From Sanguibacter suarezii NBRC 16159 (GTDB taxonomy: Bacteria > Actinomycetota > Actinomycetes > Actinomycetales > Cellulomonadaceae): a stretch of 64,000 nucleotides of DNA. The translations under genes and the position numbers were made by a program. The notes beneath the pieces were generated by a model, which was given only the letters and a program-made list of their open reading frames with translations, was not told where the DNA came from and did no database searches. The DNA lies in assembly GCF_001552735.1 (NCBI RefSeq), contig NZ_BCRT01000001.1, positions 1 through 64,000 of the forward strand, given 5' to 3'. Below, one piece after another: positions 19,498 through 28,188 of the stretch (within the stretch, counting starts at the first letter, position 1; each line of letters begins with the position of its first letter).

Positions 19498-21417
19498 TCA
19501 GACCGTGGCGTCGAAGGAGCTCGCCTCACGGTCCAGCAGCATCGCGTACGCCCCGCCGGCCGCTAGCAGCTCGGCGTGGGTGCCCTGCTCCACCACGCGC
19601 CCGGCGTCGAGCACGACGAAGAGGTCGGCGTCGGCGATGGTGGCCAGGCGGTGCGCCACGACGATGACGGTGCGCCCGGCCCCGGCCTCACGCACGCCGG
19701 CGAGCACTCGCGCCTCGGCCGCGGCGTCCAGGTGGGAGGTGGCCTCGTCCAGGACGAGCACCGGGGCGTCGCGCAGCAGCGCGCGGGCGACCGCGAGCCG
19801 TTGCCGCTGGCCGCCGGAGAGGCGTTCGCCCATCTCCCCGACCACCGTGGCGAGGCCGTCGGGCAGGGCCTCGATCACCTCGTCGAGGGCGGCGCGCCGG
19901 CACGCGGTCGCGATGTCCTCGGCGCTGGCGTCGGGCCGCGCCATCCGCAGGTTCTCCTCGATCGTGGTGTTGAACAGGTACGGGCGCTGCTGGGCGACGG
20001 TGACCGTGGCCCGCAGGTCCTCCAGGGCGAGGTCGCGCACGTCGGTCCCGTCCAGGCGCAGCGCGCCGGAGTCGGTGTCCCAGCACCGCACGAGCAGCGA
20101 GGACAGCGTCGACTTCCCCGAGCCGGACGCGCCCACCAGGGCGGTGGTGGTGCCAGGGGCTGCGGTGAAGGAGACGCCGCGGACGGCGGGCTCCGAGCGG
20201 GCGCCGGCGGCGTCGGCCCCGACCGGGTAGGTGAAGGTGACGTCCTCGACGGCGACGGTGGGCGCCGTGCGCGGCGCCGGGACCGGGCGGGCGGGCTCGG
20301 GCACGACCGGGGCGGCGTCGGTGACCTCGAAGATGCGCCGGGCCGAGGCGTAGGCCTGCTCGAGGTCAGCGGCGAAGTCCTCGACCGCGAGCACCGGACC
20401 GAAGGCACCGGCGGTGATCGCCAGCACGACGGCGGCGGTCTGCCAGGTCATGGTCGCGGCGTCGACCATCGAGGAGACCAGGGCGAGCTCGGCGACCAGG
20501 GCGAGGGCCACCAGGACGGTGTTCGCCCCGCGGCGCAGCGCGATCCATCCCCCGATGCCGCGCAGCGAGCGGGCGGCGCGCGCGTCGAGCTCGGCGAGCT
20601 CGCGCTGGCGGGCGTCCTCGTGGTTGAAGGCGAGCACCTCGCGCACGCCCTGGACGGTGTCGGTGACGTGCTGGGCGACGTCGCCCCGGGCGGCACGCAG
20701 GGTGGTCGACGCGCGCGCGGTCGCCGCGCGCCCCCACCACGGGACGACGACGCCGACGGCGAGCAGGAAGGGCGCCAGCACCGCCGCCACCGCCGGGCTC
20801 ACGGCGATCGCGAGGTAGCCCAGGGTCAGCACGGGCACCACGAGGGCCGTGGTGGCTGGGACGAGGGTGTGGGCGAAGAACACCTCGACCCGGTCGACGT
20901 CCTTGGTCACCCGGGACAGCAGGTCACCGGTGCGCCGGCCCTCGACCGCGGCCGGTGCCTGAGGCTCGAGCCGGTCGTAGAAGAAGATGCGCAGCAGCGC
21001 CAGGGCGTGGAAGGCGACGTAGTGCCCCGCGAGCTGCTCAAGGTACCGGCACACGCCCTTGACCAGGGACAGCACCACCATGATGACGATCACCGCACCG
21101 ACCGGCGCGGCGCCGGGGGTCCCGGTGCGGTCGGCCACCACCGCACCGACTCCCCACGCCGCCACGGCCAGCAGCGCGATCCCGATGAGGAGGGCGAGGG
21201 TGCGGAAGATCGCGGAGACCACGAGCGGGGCCAGGACGGGCCGGCCGACGTCGAGCAGCCGGCGGCGCACGGCCGCACGGGTGAGCGGGGTGGCGGGCTG
21301 GGCGGGCGGCTGAGTGGCGGGCTGGGCACCCGGCTGGGCGGCGGGCTGCGTGGTGGGCTGAGTGGCGGGTTGGGCACCCGGCTGGGCGGCGGGCTGCGTG
21401 GTGGGCTGCGTGGTCAT
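19498..21417 (-). CDS. ABC exporter half-transporter, CydC-like
   Basis: 639 residues: six-helix membrane domain (about 60-350) followed by an ATPase domain. GASGSGKST is Walker A, LSGGQRQRLAVARALL the signature and VLVLDEATSHLD Walker B; the H-loop lies in VIVVAHRLATIADAD. With its upstream partner it has the arrangement of CydDC thiol exporters required for cytochrome bd assembly, but no cydAB genes are here, so another heterodimeric exporter function is possible. The N-terminus is unusual: about 43 residues of Gln-Pro-rich repeat (TTQPAAQPGAQPAT type) precede the membrane domain. Its ATG overlaps the partner's stop (ATGA), giving translational coupling. Confidence 0.85.
   Translation of the reverse strand: MTTQPTTQPAAQPGAQPATQPTTQPAAQPGAQPATQPPAQPATPLTRAAVRRRLLDVGRPVLAPLVVSAIFRTLALLIGIALLAVAAWGVGAVVADRTGTPGAAPVGAVIVIMVVLSLVKGVCRYLEQLAGHYVAFHALALLRIFFYDRLEPQAPAAVEGRRTGDLLSRVTKDVDRVEVFFAHTLVPATTALVVPVLTLGYLAIAVSPAVAAVLAPFLLAVGVVVPWWGRAATARASTTLRAARGDVAQHVTDTVQGVREVLAFNHEDARQRELAELDARAARSLRGIGGWIALRRGANTVLVALALVAELALVSSMVDAATMTWQTAAVVLAITAGAFGPVLAVEDFAADLEQAYASARRIFEVTDAAPVVPEPARPVPAPRTAPTVAVEDVTFTYPVGADAAGARSEPAVRGVSFTAAPGTTTALVGASGSGKSTLSSLLVRCWDTDSGALRLDGTDVRDLALEDLRATVTVAQQRPYLFNTTIEENLRMARPDASAEDIATACRRAALDEVIEALPDGLATVVGEMGERLSGGQRQRLAVARALLRDAPVLVLDEATSHLDAAAEARVLAGVREAGAGRTVIVVAHRLATIADADLFVVLDAGRVVEQGTHAELLAAGGAYAMLLDREASSFDATV
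21313..21408 (-). repeat. Tandem 48-bp repeat encoding a Gln-Pro-rich leader
   Basis: Two consecutive 48-bp copies (21313-21360 and 21361-21408) with a single mismatch, followed by a partial third. They encode two copies of a 16-residue unit (QPTTQPAAQPGAQPAT) at the N-terminus of the CydC-like protein. Near identity indicates recent slippage or duplication. Confidence 0.85.
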
Positions 21418-23010
21418 CGGATCGTCCCGTCGGTCAGCGTGAGCACCCGGTCAGCGCCAGCGATGGTCGCCGGGCGGTGCGAGATCATCAGGACGGTGCG
21501 GCCGGCCCCGAGGCGGTCCAGCGTGGCCAGGATCGCGCGCTCGGAGGCGAGGTCCACCTGGGAGGTCGGCTCGTCGAGCACGAGCACCGGGGCGTCCTTG
21601 AGGTAGGCGCGGGCGATGGCCAGGCGCTGGGCCTGCCCGCCCGAGAGCGACAGCCCGCGCTCCCCCACCGCGGTGTCCAGGCCCGCGGGCAGCCCCCGGA
21701 CCACCTCCGCCAGGTCCGCGTCGGCGAGGGCCTGCCAGCAGTCGGCGTCGCTGGCGCCGGGCGCCAGCGACGAGCAGGTTGTCCCGCAGCGTGCCGGTGA
21801 ACAAGAAGGTGTGCTGGGCGACGACGGCCACGTGCTCACGCACCCAGGCGGCCGGGACGTCACGCAGGTCGTGACCACCGAGGGTGACGCGGCCTGCGCT
21901 GGGGCGCAGGGCGGTCTGCAGCAGCGACCCGGCGGTCGTCTTGCCGGAGCCGCTGGCGCCGACCAGGGCCACCTTCTCCCCCGGCGCCACCTCGAAGGAC
22001 ACGTCCCGCAGGACCGGCGGTCCGTCGGGGTAGGCGAAGGCGACGCCGTCGAAGACGATCCCAGCCGTCTCCGGCGCGGGCGGTGCCACGACCCCGGGGG
22101 CGTCGACCACGGCGGGTTCCTCGGCCTGCAGCCGACGGATCTCACGGACCGAGGCCATGCCGCCCATGCCGATGTAGAAGAACTGCCCGATCCTGTCCAG
22201 CGGCTCGAGCAGCAGGGTGGAGAGCAGCACGAGGGCGAGGGCCTCACCGGGCGTGATCGCGCCGTCGGCCAGGCGGTTCATCGCCAGCACGGCCGCGCCG
22301 GTGATCATGGCGAGGGAGAACACGGAGTCCACGACGAGCAGCACCACCTGGTTGCCGGCGAGCATCCGCATGACGTGCTTGCGCACATCCTCGGCGGCCT
22401 CGGCGAGGGTGGCGCCCATGCGTTCCCCGGCGCCGAGCAGGCGCAGGGTGGTCAGCCCCTGGAAGGCCTCCAGGAACCGGGCCGAGAGCAGCCGGGAGCT
22501 AGCCCGGTAGCGCTGGCTGACGGACCGGAATGCCCGCTGGAACCCGCCGACGGCGAGCGGGATGGCGGGCACAGCCGCGAGCAGCCACAACGCCGAGAGA
22601 GGGTCGATGGTGATCGCCACGACCGCGAGCACCACGACCGGGACGGTCATGGAGGCGATCATCGGGCCGATGAACGTGCCCCGGTACGCCGCGGCGCGCT
22701 CGACGCCGTCGGTCGCGGTGGACACGATCCGACCGGCACGCTCCCGGGTGCGCTCAGCCACCCCCAGCGCCAGCACCTGCCCGACGACGCCCCGGCGCAG
22801 GGTGCGCTCCTCGCGCGCCTGCTCGTGGGCACCGAGGGTGGGGACGGCCCACGCGGCGACCCCGGCGGCCAGCGCCAGCAGCACGAGCAGCAGGATCGGT
22901 GGCCCGTCCCCGCCCAGCACGTCGTCCATGGAACGCCCCACCACGAGGAACACCACGGCGAGGAGGAGGGACGAGGCCCAGGAGAGCGCGACGGCTCGTG
23001 CACGGTTCAC
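21414..23010 (-). pseudogene. ABC exporter half-transporter, CydD-like, interrupted by a frameshift
   Basis: The frame running left from 23010 encodes six membrane helices and an ATPase domain through Walker A (GASGSGKTTAGSLL) and the Q-loop (VVAQHTFLFTGTLRDNLL). It then loses homology near 21770. The next frame continues the protein as APGASDADCWQALADADLAEVV, then LSLSGGQAQRLAIARAYL, VLVLDEPTSQVD and the H-loop, ending at 21414. A single one-base shift within about 21757-21771 therefore splits an otherwise complete half-transporter of about 530 residues. The shift lies on a perfect GC hairpin (21751-21767), so a sequencing artefact is as likely as real inactivation. The partner gene downstream is intact and overlaps its stop. 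Confidence 0.8.
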
Positions 23011-23156
23011 GCTGCGACGCTATCGCGAGGATTGTGAGGCGACCTTTACCGAAGGTCCTAGGTTTCTGACGGACCATCAGATACGAGACGACCATCAGTC
23101 ACCTCGTTCGGGCGTCCGAGAAGGTGCGTCAGCCTGCGCTGCGGGGCCTGAGACGA

Positions 23157-23192
23157 CGACGGGCTCCCGGCACAGGTGCCGGGAGCCCGTCG
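23157..23192 (-). terminator. Hairpin terminator after the phosphate permease gene
   Basis: Perfect 17-bp stem (23157-23173 and 23176-23192) with a 2-nt loop, 14 nt beyond the PiT stop codon. Confidence 0.85.
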
Positions 23193-23205
23193 ATCTGTCC
23201 TGTGG

Positions 23206-24210
23206 TCAGCCCAGGATCGGGTGCAGGATGTAGTACATGAGCGCGGCGACCGCGGCCGAGGCCGGGATCGTCAGGATCCACGCGATGCCGATGTTCTTGG
23301 CCACGCCCCAGCGCACCGCGGACAGGCGCTTGGTCGCGCCCACACCCATGATCGCCGAGGTGATCGTGTGCGTGGTGGAGACCGGAGCGTGCAGCACGAA
23401 GGCGTTGACGTAGAGGACCACCGCGGAGACCGTCTCGGCGACAAAACCGCGCGCCGGGTCGAGCTCGATGATCTTGCGTCCCAGGGTGCGCATGATCCGC
23501 CAGCCACCGGCGTAGGTGCCGAGCGAGATCGCAGCCGCCGCAGCGAGCTTGACCCACAGCGGGATGCCCTCGTCCTTGTTGGCCCAGCCGACGGTGAGCA
23601 GCGCCATGAAGATGACACCCATCGTCTTCTGCGCGTCCTGGAGACCGTGCCCCAGGGCCATCGCCGCGGCCGAGGCCGTCTGGGCGACCCGGAACCGGCG
23701 GGTGGTCTTGGACGGGGAGGCGCTCTTGAAGATCCAGAGCACGCCGACCATCACCACGAAGGCGAGACCGAAGCCGACGAGCGGGGAGAAGATCATCGGC
23801 AGGACGACCTTGTCGACGATCGCCGTGCCGTAGATGGCCAGGTTGGCCGCGAGACCAGCACCGACCAGGCCACCGATGAGGGCGTGCGTGGACGAGGACG
23901 GCAGACCGAACCACCAGGTGATGAGGTTCCACGTGATCGCACCGACCAGCGCAGCAACCACCACCACGAGCGATGTATGAGCGGGAGCGTCTTGCAGGTC
24001 GACGATCGAGGTGGCGATCGTCTCGGCCACCTCCGTCCCCAGCAGGGCTCCGACGAAGTTCATGACCGCTGCCATGAGCAGCGCGGCTCGCGGCGTCAGG
24101 GCCCGGGTCGAGACCGACGTCGCGATCGCGTTGGCCGCATCATGAAATCCGTTGGTGTAGTCGAAGCTCAGTGCGAGCGCGACAACAAGAATGACGAGCG
24201 CGACCTCCAC
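23206..24210 (-). CDS. PiT-family low-affinity inorganic phosphate transporter
   Basis: 334 residues with about ten membrane helices. The two inverted PiT signatures are present: FDYTNGFHDAANAIATSVSTRAL near the N-terminus and the C-terminal copy VNAFVLHAPVSTTHTITSAIMGVG. Members import metal-phosphate with protons or Na+. The start is GTG 24210, five nt after the stop of the DUF47 gene, the usual partner arrangement. The pair is likely one phosphate-uptake unit. Confidence 0.94.
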   Translation of the reverse strand: MEVALVILVVALALSFDYTNGFHDAANAIATSVSTRALTPRAALLMAAVMNFVGALLGTEVAETIATSIVDLQDAPAHTSLVVVVAALVGAITWNLITWWFGLPSSSTHALIGGLVGAGLAANLAIYGTAIVDKVVLPMIFSPLVGFGLAFVVMVGVLWIFKSASPSKTTRRFRVAQTASAAAMALGHGLQDAQKTMGVIFMALLTVGWANKDEGIPLWVKLAAAAAISLGTYAGGWRIMRTLGRKIIELDPARGFVAETVSAVVLYVNAFVLHAPVSTTHTITSAIMGVGATKRLSAVRWGVAKNIGIAWILTIPASAAVAALMYYILHPILG

Positions 24211-24215
24211 CGGGC

Positions 24216-24836
24216 TCAGGACTCCTTGAGCGCGATGGTCTCGACCATGTTCGCCACGGTCTCGAAGGCGTCCGCTGCGAACTCGAGGGTCTCGACGACC
24301 TCTTTGAGCTTCATCAGGTGGATCGGGTCGGTGATCTCGTCGAACATCTGGGCGAGAAGCTTGCGGTGGATCTTGTCGGCCTGGTTCTCCAGGCTGTTGA
24401 CCTCGACCCAGTACTCGGTGAGGTCACCCATCGAGCGCAGGTGCGGCATGGCCTCGGCGGTGAGCTCAGCGCAGCGCTGGAGCACCTGGATCTGGTCGGA
24501 GACCCGGGCGGGCAGCTCGTCGAGCTTGTAGAGCACGATCAGGTCACCCGCTTCCTCCATGTAGTCCATGCAGTCGTCGAGCGCCGATGCCAAACCGGAG
24601 ATGTCGTCCCGGTCGAAGGGGGTCACGAAGGTCTGGTTCAGGCGTCGCATGATGGAGTGCGTCGCGTCGTCGGCGGCGTGCTCGGTGTCGGCGAGCTTCT
24701 TGGCGAGGACTTTACGTCCGGCTCGATCGGCTCCGAGGAGCTCGCTGAGCAGGTTCGCGCCGGTCACGAGGTGACCGGCCGAGTCGGCCAGAAGGTCGAA
24801 GAAAGAGGTATCGCGCGGGGTGAGGCGCAGGCGCAC
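24216..24836 (-). CDS. DUF47/PhoU-like accessory protein of the PiT transporter
   Basis: 206 residues, all-helical PhoU-like fold, the usual length for DUF47. Landmarks are RDTSFFDLLADSAGHLVTGANLL, the metal-binding E/D clusters LADTEHAADDATHSIMRRLNQTFVTPFDRDDI (about 55-85) and ALDDCMDYMEEAGDLIVLY. Partners of this family modulate PiT activity. The start is taken as GTG 24836 because homology starts there (VRLRLTPRDTSFF); the in-frame extension to 24950 lies in the promoter region. It is coupled to the permease gene. Confidence 0.92.
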   Translation of the reverse strand: MRLRLTPRDTSFFDLLADSAGHLVTGANLLSELLGADRAGRKVLAKKLADTEHAADDATHSIMRRLNQTFVTPFDRDDISGLASALDDCMDYMEEAGDLIVLYKLDELPARVSDQIQVLQRCAELTAEAMPHLRSMGDLTEYWVEVNSLENQADKIHRKLLAQMFDEITDPIHLMKLKEVVETLEFAADAFETVANMVETIALKES

Positions 24837-25251
24837 AGCAGACTCCGGTTGGGGGGAAGCGATGTTGACTGACAGTGAGAGATACAGAGCAGCAAACAGG
24901 AGTGATCGACTGATCGTTAACAGAGTAGGGCAGCCCTTTGGTGAACACACAACTCCGGGGGTGTCGCACAGTGGAATTCACAGTGAACACATGGCATCGG
25001 GTATACCACGTCCGGACGTGCCACCACTGGGCCGTACAGACCATGCCGTACGCATCGTGGTGACCGCGCAGAGCTAAGACCATCGCAGGCGCTCGGGGAG
25101 TCGGGTGAACAAGAGAGGACGCCGGACCACGCAGCGCCTGACGGCGCGAAGGCCGCTCGTGGCGGCTTTAGGTGGAGCCCGGGGCTACGGTGGCCCGACG
25201 TCGAGATCTACTTTACGCGGCCTGCGCCCTTCGATGAAACCCCCTGGTAGA
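24837..25251. promoter_or_regulatory. Regulatory gap upstream of the phosphate uptake genes
   Basis: About 415 bp without a gene. On the minus strand GTGTTCAC occurs twice (24990-24983 and 24948-24941), and GTTCACCC occurs once (25110-25103). These resemble the core GTTCAcc of actinobacterial PHO boxes, although the spacing (42 bp) is not a multiple of 11. A weak promoter, TTGTGT with TACTCT 19 nt on, could lie next to the proximal element. The far end (25150-25250) contains the 3' side of the neighbouring hypothetical gene and nothing recognisable. Confidence 0.4.
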
Positions 25252-25938
25252 TCAGTCGAGACGGTGGGCCCGCCACAGGTTCGCGGCGTGCTCGAGCTCC
25301 TCCGCCGTGCGCACCAACGACGCCGCGCCGCGCGTCATCTGCGTTGCGTGACCGGCATCGACCACGTCGACGTAGTCGGCGTCGAAGGCGGCACCGACCG
25401 CCAGCACGCGGCAGAAGGCCGCGCCCCGCTCGAGGGCCACGGCGAGGTCTCCTGCGAACACCCCGGAGAGCACGGCGTCGGCGACGTCACGCACGTCGTC
25501 CGGGCCGGTGGGGGTCACCACGCCGGCCACCACCTCGTGCACCGGCACGGCCGCCACCCCCAGGCGGAACCGTTCGGCGATCGTGGCGGGGTCCCGGCGC
25601 ACCCACTCGCGCAGCACGTACAGCCGCCACAGCGCACCGGGCAGGGTATCGGCTGAGCTGTCCGCCCACAGCCCGGCGACGACGTCCAGCCCTTCGTCCT
25701 CGACGAGGCGGACGAGGCGTTCGACCACCTCAGGGTCCTCGCTGGCCCGGGCGCGGTGCACGATCGCCGCCGCTGTGGTGTGCGCAATCTCACCCCGCAG
25801 CGCCGGGTCCAGCTCGCCGGGGATCTCGTCCGCCTCGCGCGGGCCCAACATCGCAGGTCGGCGCGGGTGACGCGGCCTTCCGTGCTGGTCGGAGCCGGAT
25901 GCGGAAGGACTGGACGCGCCGAAGAAGTCACTCATCAT
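25252..25938 (-). CDS. Conserved hypothetical protein, soluble and helical
   Basis: 228 residues, no signal peptide or membrane helix. After a polar leader of about 35 residues, the protein is predicted mostly helical (GEIAHTTAAAIVHRARASEDPEVVERLVRLVEDEGLDVVAGLW, then LRDPATIAERFRLG and GPDDVRDVADAVLSGVFAGDLAVALERGAAFCRVLAVG). It resembles a conserved actinobacterial family of unknown function that often lies near PiT genes. This is recollection, not a search. ATG 25938 is followed directly by a second ATG, and no ribosome-binding site is visible, so the transcript may be leaderless. Confidence 0.75.
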   Translation of the reverse strand: MMSDFFGASSPSASGSDQHGRPRHPRRPAMLGPREADEIPGELDPALRGEIAHTTAAAIVHRARASEDPEVVERLVRLVEDEGLDVVAGLWADSSADTLPGALWRLYVLREWVRRDPATIAERFRLGVAAVPVHEVVAGVVTPTGPDDVRDVADAVLSGVFAGDLAVALERGAAFCRVLAVGAAFDADYVDVVDAGHATQMTRGAASLVRTAEELEHAANLWRAHRLD

Positions 25939-26048
25939 TACAGTGTGGAGGACCGGGTGCCTCAGGCGCCATTAGTGTGTGTGAGGCAAAAATCCCGGCG
26001 CCTCGTGTTTGACGACGCGGGCCCGCAACGATCGTCCGGAGGCGGAAG

Positions 26049-27524
26049 ATGACCGAATCAGCGGAAACACCGACCGACCCATCACAGACTCAAGCCATAC
26101 GTTCAGCCAACCGCAAGGCGATCGGACTGTCTGTCTCGGCCGCGGTCGGAGGCTTCCTCTTCGGCTTCGACAGCTCGGTGATCAACGGCGCCGTCGACGC
26201 GATCGAGGACGACTTCGCCCTCAGTGCCACGGTCACCGGTTTTGCCGTCGCCGTCGCCCTCCTCGGCTGCGCGCTGGGTGCCTGGTACGCCGGCCGCCTC
26301 GCTGACCGGTGGGGACGCCCCCGCGTCATGCTCGTCGGCGCGATCATGTTCCTCGTCTCCTCGCTCGGCTCCGGCTTCGCCTTCGCGGTGTGGGACCTGA
26401 TCCTGTGGCGCGTCGTCGGCGGCATCGGCATCGGTATCGCCTCGGTCATCACCCCGGCGTACATCGCCGAGATCTCCCCGACGGCGATCCGCGGCCGGCT
26501 GGCCTCGCTGCAGCAGCTGGCGATCACCATCGGTATCTTCGCCGCGCTGCTCTCCGACCAGCTCTTCGCCACCACCGCCGGCTCGGTCGAGTCCGGCACC
26601 CCGATCGCCATGGGCGACTCCCTCTTCGGCCTCGAGGCCTGGCGGTGGATGTTCCTCGTCGCGGTGATCCCGTCCGCGATCTACGCCTGGGTGGCGCTGT
26701 CCGTCCCGGAGTCGCCTCGGTACCTCGTGGCCAAGGGCAAGATCGATGAGGCTCGAACAGTCCTGCGGTCTGTGCTGGGCCCGGTCGACGTGGACGCCAA
26801 GGTCACCCAGATCGAGGACACCGTCGCGCGTGACGCCAAGCTGACCAAGCAGGCCTCGCTGCGCGGACCACGCTTCGGCCTGCTGCCCATCGTGTGGGTC
26901 GGCATCCTGCTCTCGGTGTTCCAGCAGTTCGTCGGGATCAACGTCATCTTCTACTACTCCACGACGCTGTGGCGCTCGGTCGGCTTCGACGACTCTGACT
27001 CCTTCACCGTCTCGACGATCACCGCGATCACGAACGTGGTGGTGACCTTCGTGGCCATCGCGCTGGTGGACAAGATCGGCCGCAAGCCCCTGCTGCTCGC
27101 CGGCTCGGCCGGCATGACCGTCTCCCTCGGGATGATGGCTCTGGCCTTCACCCAGGCCACCGGGTCGGGCGACAACGTCACCCTCCCCTCTCCGTGGGGC
27201 ACGGTCGCCCTCATCGCGGCCAACGTGTTCGTCATCTCCTTCGGCGCGTCCTGGGGCCCGGTCGTGTGGGTCCTGCTCGGCGAGATGTTCCCCAACCGGA
27301 TCCGTGCCTCCGCCCTGGCGCTGGCCGCTGCGGCGCAGTGGATCGCGAACTTCGCCATCACGGTCTCCTTCCCGCCCATGGCCGAGGGACTCGGGCTCTC
27401 CTGGGTCTACGCGATGTACGGCACCTTCGCGTTGCTGTCCTTCGTCTTCGTGGCCTTCAAGGTCAAGGAGACTCGCAACCGCGACCTCGAGGACATGGAA
27501 GAGACCGCTCCGAAGCGTTCCTGA
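26049..27524 (+). CDS. Sugar porter family MFS transporter
   Basis: 491 residues, 12 predicted helices. Sugar-porter signatures: GGFLFGFDSSVINGAV (helix 1), DRWGRPRVMLVGAIMF after helix 2, RVVGGIGIGIASVITPAYIAEISPTAIRGRL, PESPRYLV after helix 6, QQFVGINVIFYYSTTLW (helix 7), DKIGRKPLLLAGS and GSWGPVVWVLLGEMFPNRIRA-like AsWGPVVWVLLGEMFPNRIR. It is probably a proton-coupled importer of glucose, xylose or a similar hexose or pentose. A GGAGG-like site lies 8 nt before ATG 26049, and a hairpin terminator follows the gene. No catabolic genes adjoin it. Confidence 0.94.
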   Translation: MTESAETPTDPSQTQAIRSANRKAIGLSVSAAVGGFLFGFDSSVINGAVDAIEDDFALSATVTGFAVAVALLGCALGAWYAGRLADRWGRPRVMLVGAIMFLVSSLGSGFAFAVWDLILWRVVGGIGIGIASVITPAYIAEISPTAIRGRLASLQQLAITIGIFAALLSDQLFATTAGSVESGTPIAMGDSLFGLEAWRWMFLVAVIPSAIYAWVALSVPESPRYLVAKGKIDEARTVLRSVLGPVDVDAKVTQIEDTVARDAKLTKQASLRGPRFGLLPIVWVGILLSVFQQFVGINVIFYYSTTLWRSVGFDDSDSFTVSTITAITNVVVTFVAIALVDKIGRKPLLLAGSAGMTVSLGMMALAFTQATGSGDNVTLPSPWGTVALIAANVFVISFGASWGPVVWVLLGEMFPNRIRASALALAAAAQWIANFAITVSFPPMAEGLGLSWVYAMYGTFALLSFVFVAFKVKETRNRDLEDMEETAPKRS

Positions 27525-27545
27525 CCTGCATCACCGCACTGCCCA

Positions 27546-27581
27546 CGGCGCCCACCCTGTCTCTGGACACGGTGGGCGCCG
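27546..27581 (+). terminator. Hairpin terminator after the sugar porter gene
   Basis: 15-bp stem with one mismatch (27546-27560 and 27567-27581), loop of 6 nt. Confidence 0.75.
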
Positions 27582-27641
27582 TCGTGTCCGGGGCCGGTCG
27601 GTCGCTGTGCGGGCGCGGTGAGGGCGTCTTCCCTCACACCA

Positions 27642-27693
27642 TTTAATGGTTGCAGACTGCAAGCAAGTGATTAAACTAGAACGGTTGAAAGGA
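27642..27693 (+). promoter_or_regulatory. Promoter, MarR-type operator and ribosome-binding site of the efflux operon
   Basis: An inverted repeat TTGCA-GAC-TGCAA (27650-27662) overlaps a probable -35 (TTGCAG, 27650-27655). A -10 (TAAACT, 27672-27677) follows after 16 nt. AAAGGA at 27688-27693 is the ribosome-binding site for the TTG start at 27700. A repressor bound at the repeat would occlude RNA polymerase. Confidence 0.6.
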
Positions 27694-27699
27694 AGACCC

Positions 27700-28188
27700 T
27701 TGGTCATCACCACCCCTGCCGTCCACGACATCCTCCGCGCCTTCGAGGAGTTCGGCCGCGCCCAGCGTGAGATCAGCTCGCGGCTGACCCGCAGCCTCGA
27801 TCTGCCGCGGGCGAGCATCGGCCTGCTGCGCTACCTCAACGCCCACGGCCCGGTGCAGATCGGCTGCGCCGCTCAGCACTTCCGGGTCGACCTGTCGGTC
27901 ACGAGCCGGCAGGTGAGCGCCCTCGTCGACGCAGGGCTCGCTGCACGCGACGTCGATCACGACGACCGCCGCGCCCGCACGGTCATGCTGACCGACGAGG
28001 GACGCGAGAAGGTCGCCCAGCTCGGCAAGGCGGTCGAGTCGATGATGGCGGAGATCTTCGAAGGATGGGACCCGGACGAGCTCCGGCTCGCCACAGCTCA
28101 CATGACAGCGATCGCGCAGACGATCGCAGAACATCCGGGCGAGCAGGCGCACGGCGCCCACACCAAAGAACCTAAGGAACTCGCATGA
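27700..28188 (+). CDS. MarR-family transcriptional regulator
   Basis: 162 residues from a TTG start. The winged helix shows RASIGLLRYLNAHGPVQIGCAAQHFRVDLSVTSRQVSALVDAGLAARDVDHDDRRARTVMLTDEGR, the standard MarR DNA-binding core and wing (about residues 35-105). An upstream in-frame ATG at 27646 is rejected because it lies inside the promoter, before the -10. TTG 27700 is preceded by AAAGGA at 6 nt. It overlaps the DHA2 efflux gene (ATGA), so regulator and pump are made from one message. Autorepression relieved by a pump substrate is the expected logic. Confidence 0.9.
   Translation: MVITTPAVHDILRAFEEFGRAQREISSRLTRSLDLPRASIGLLRYLNAHGPVQIGCAAQHFRVDLSVTSRQVSALVDAGLAARDVDHDDRRARTVMLTDEGREKVAQLGKAVESMMAEIFEGWDPDELRLATAHMTAIAQTIAEHPGEQAHGAHTKEPKELA

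Noticed and set aside
27646-27699. ATG 27646 as start of the MarR gene
   Set aside because: Lies before the -10 element and inside the operator; TTG 27700 has the ribosome-binding site.
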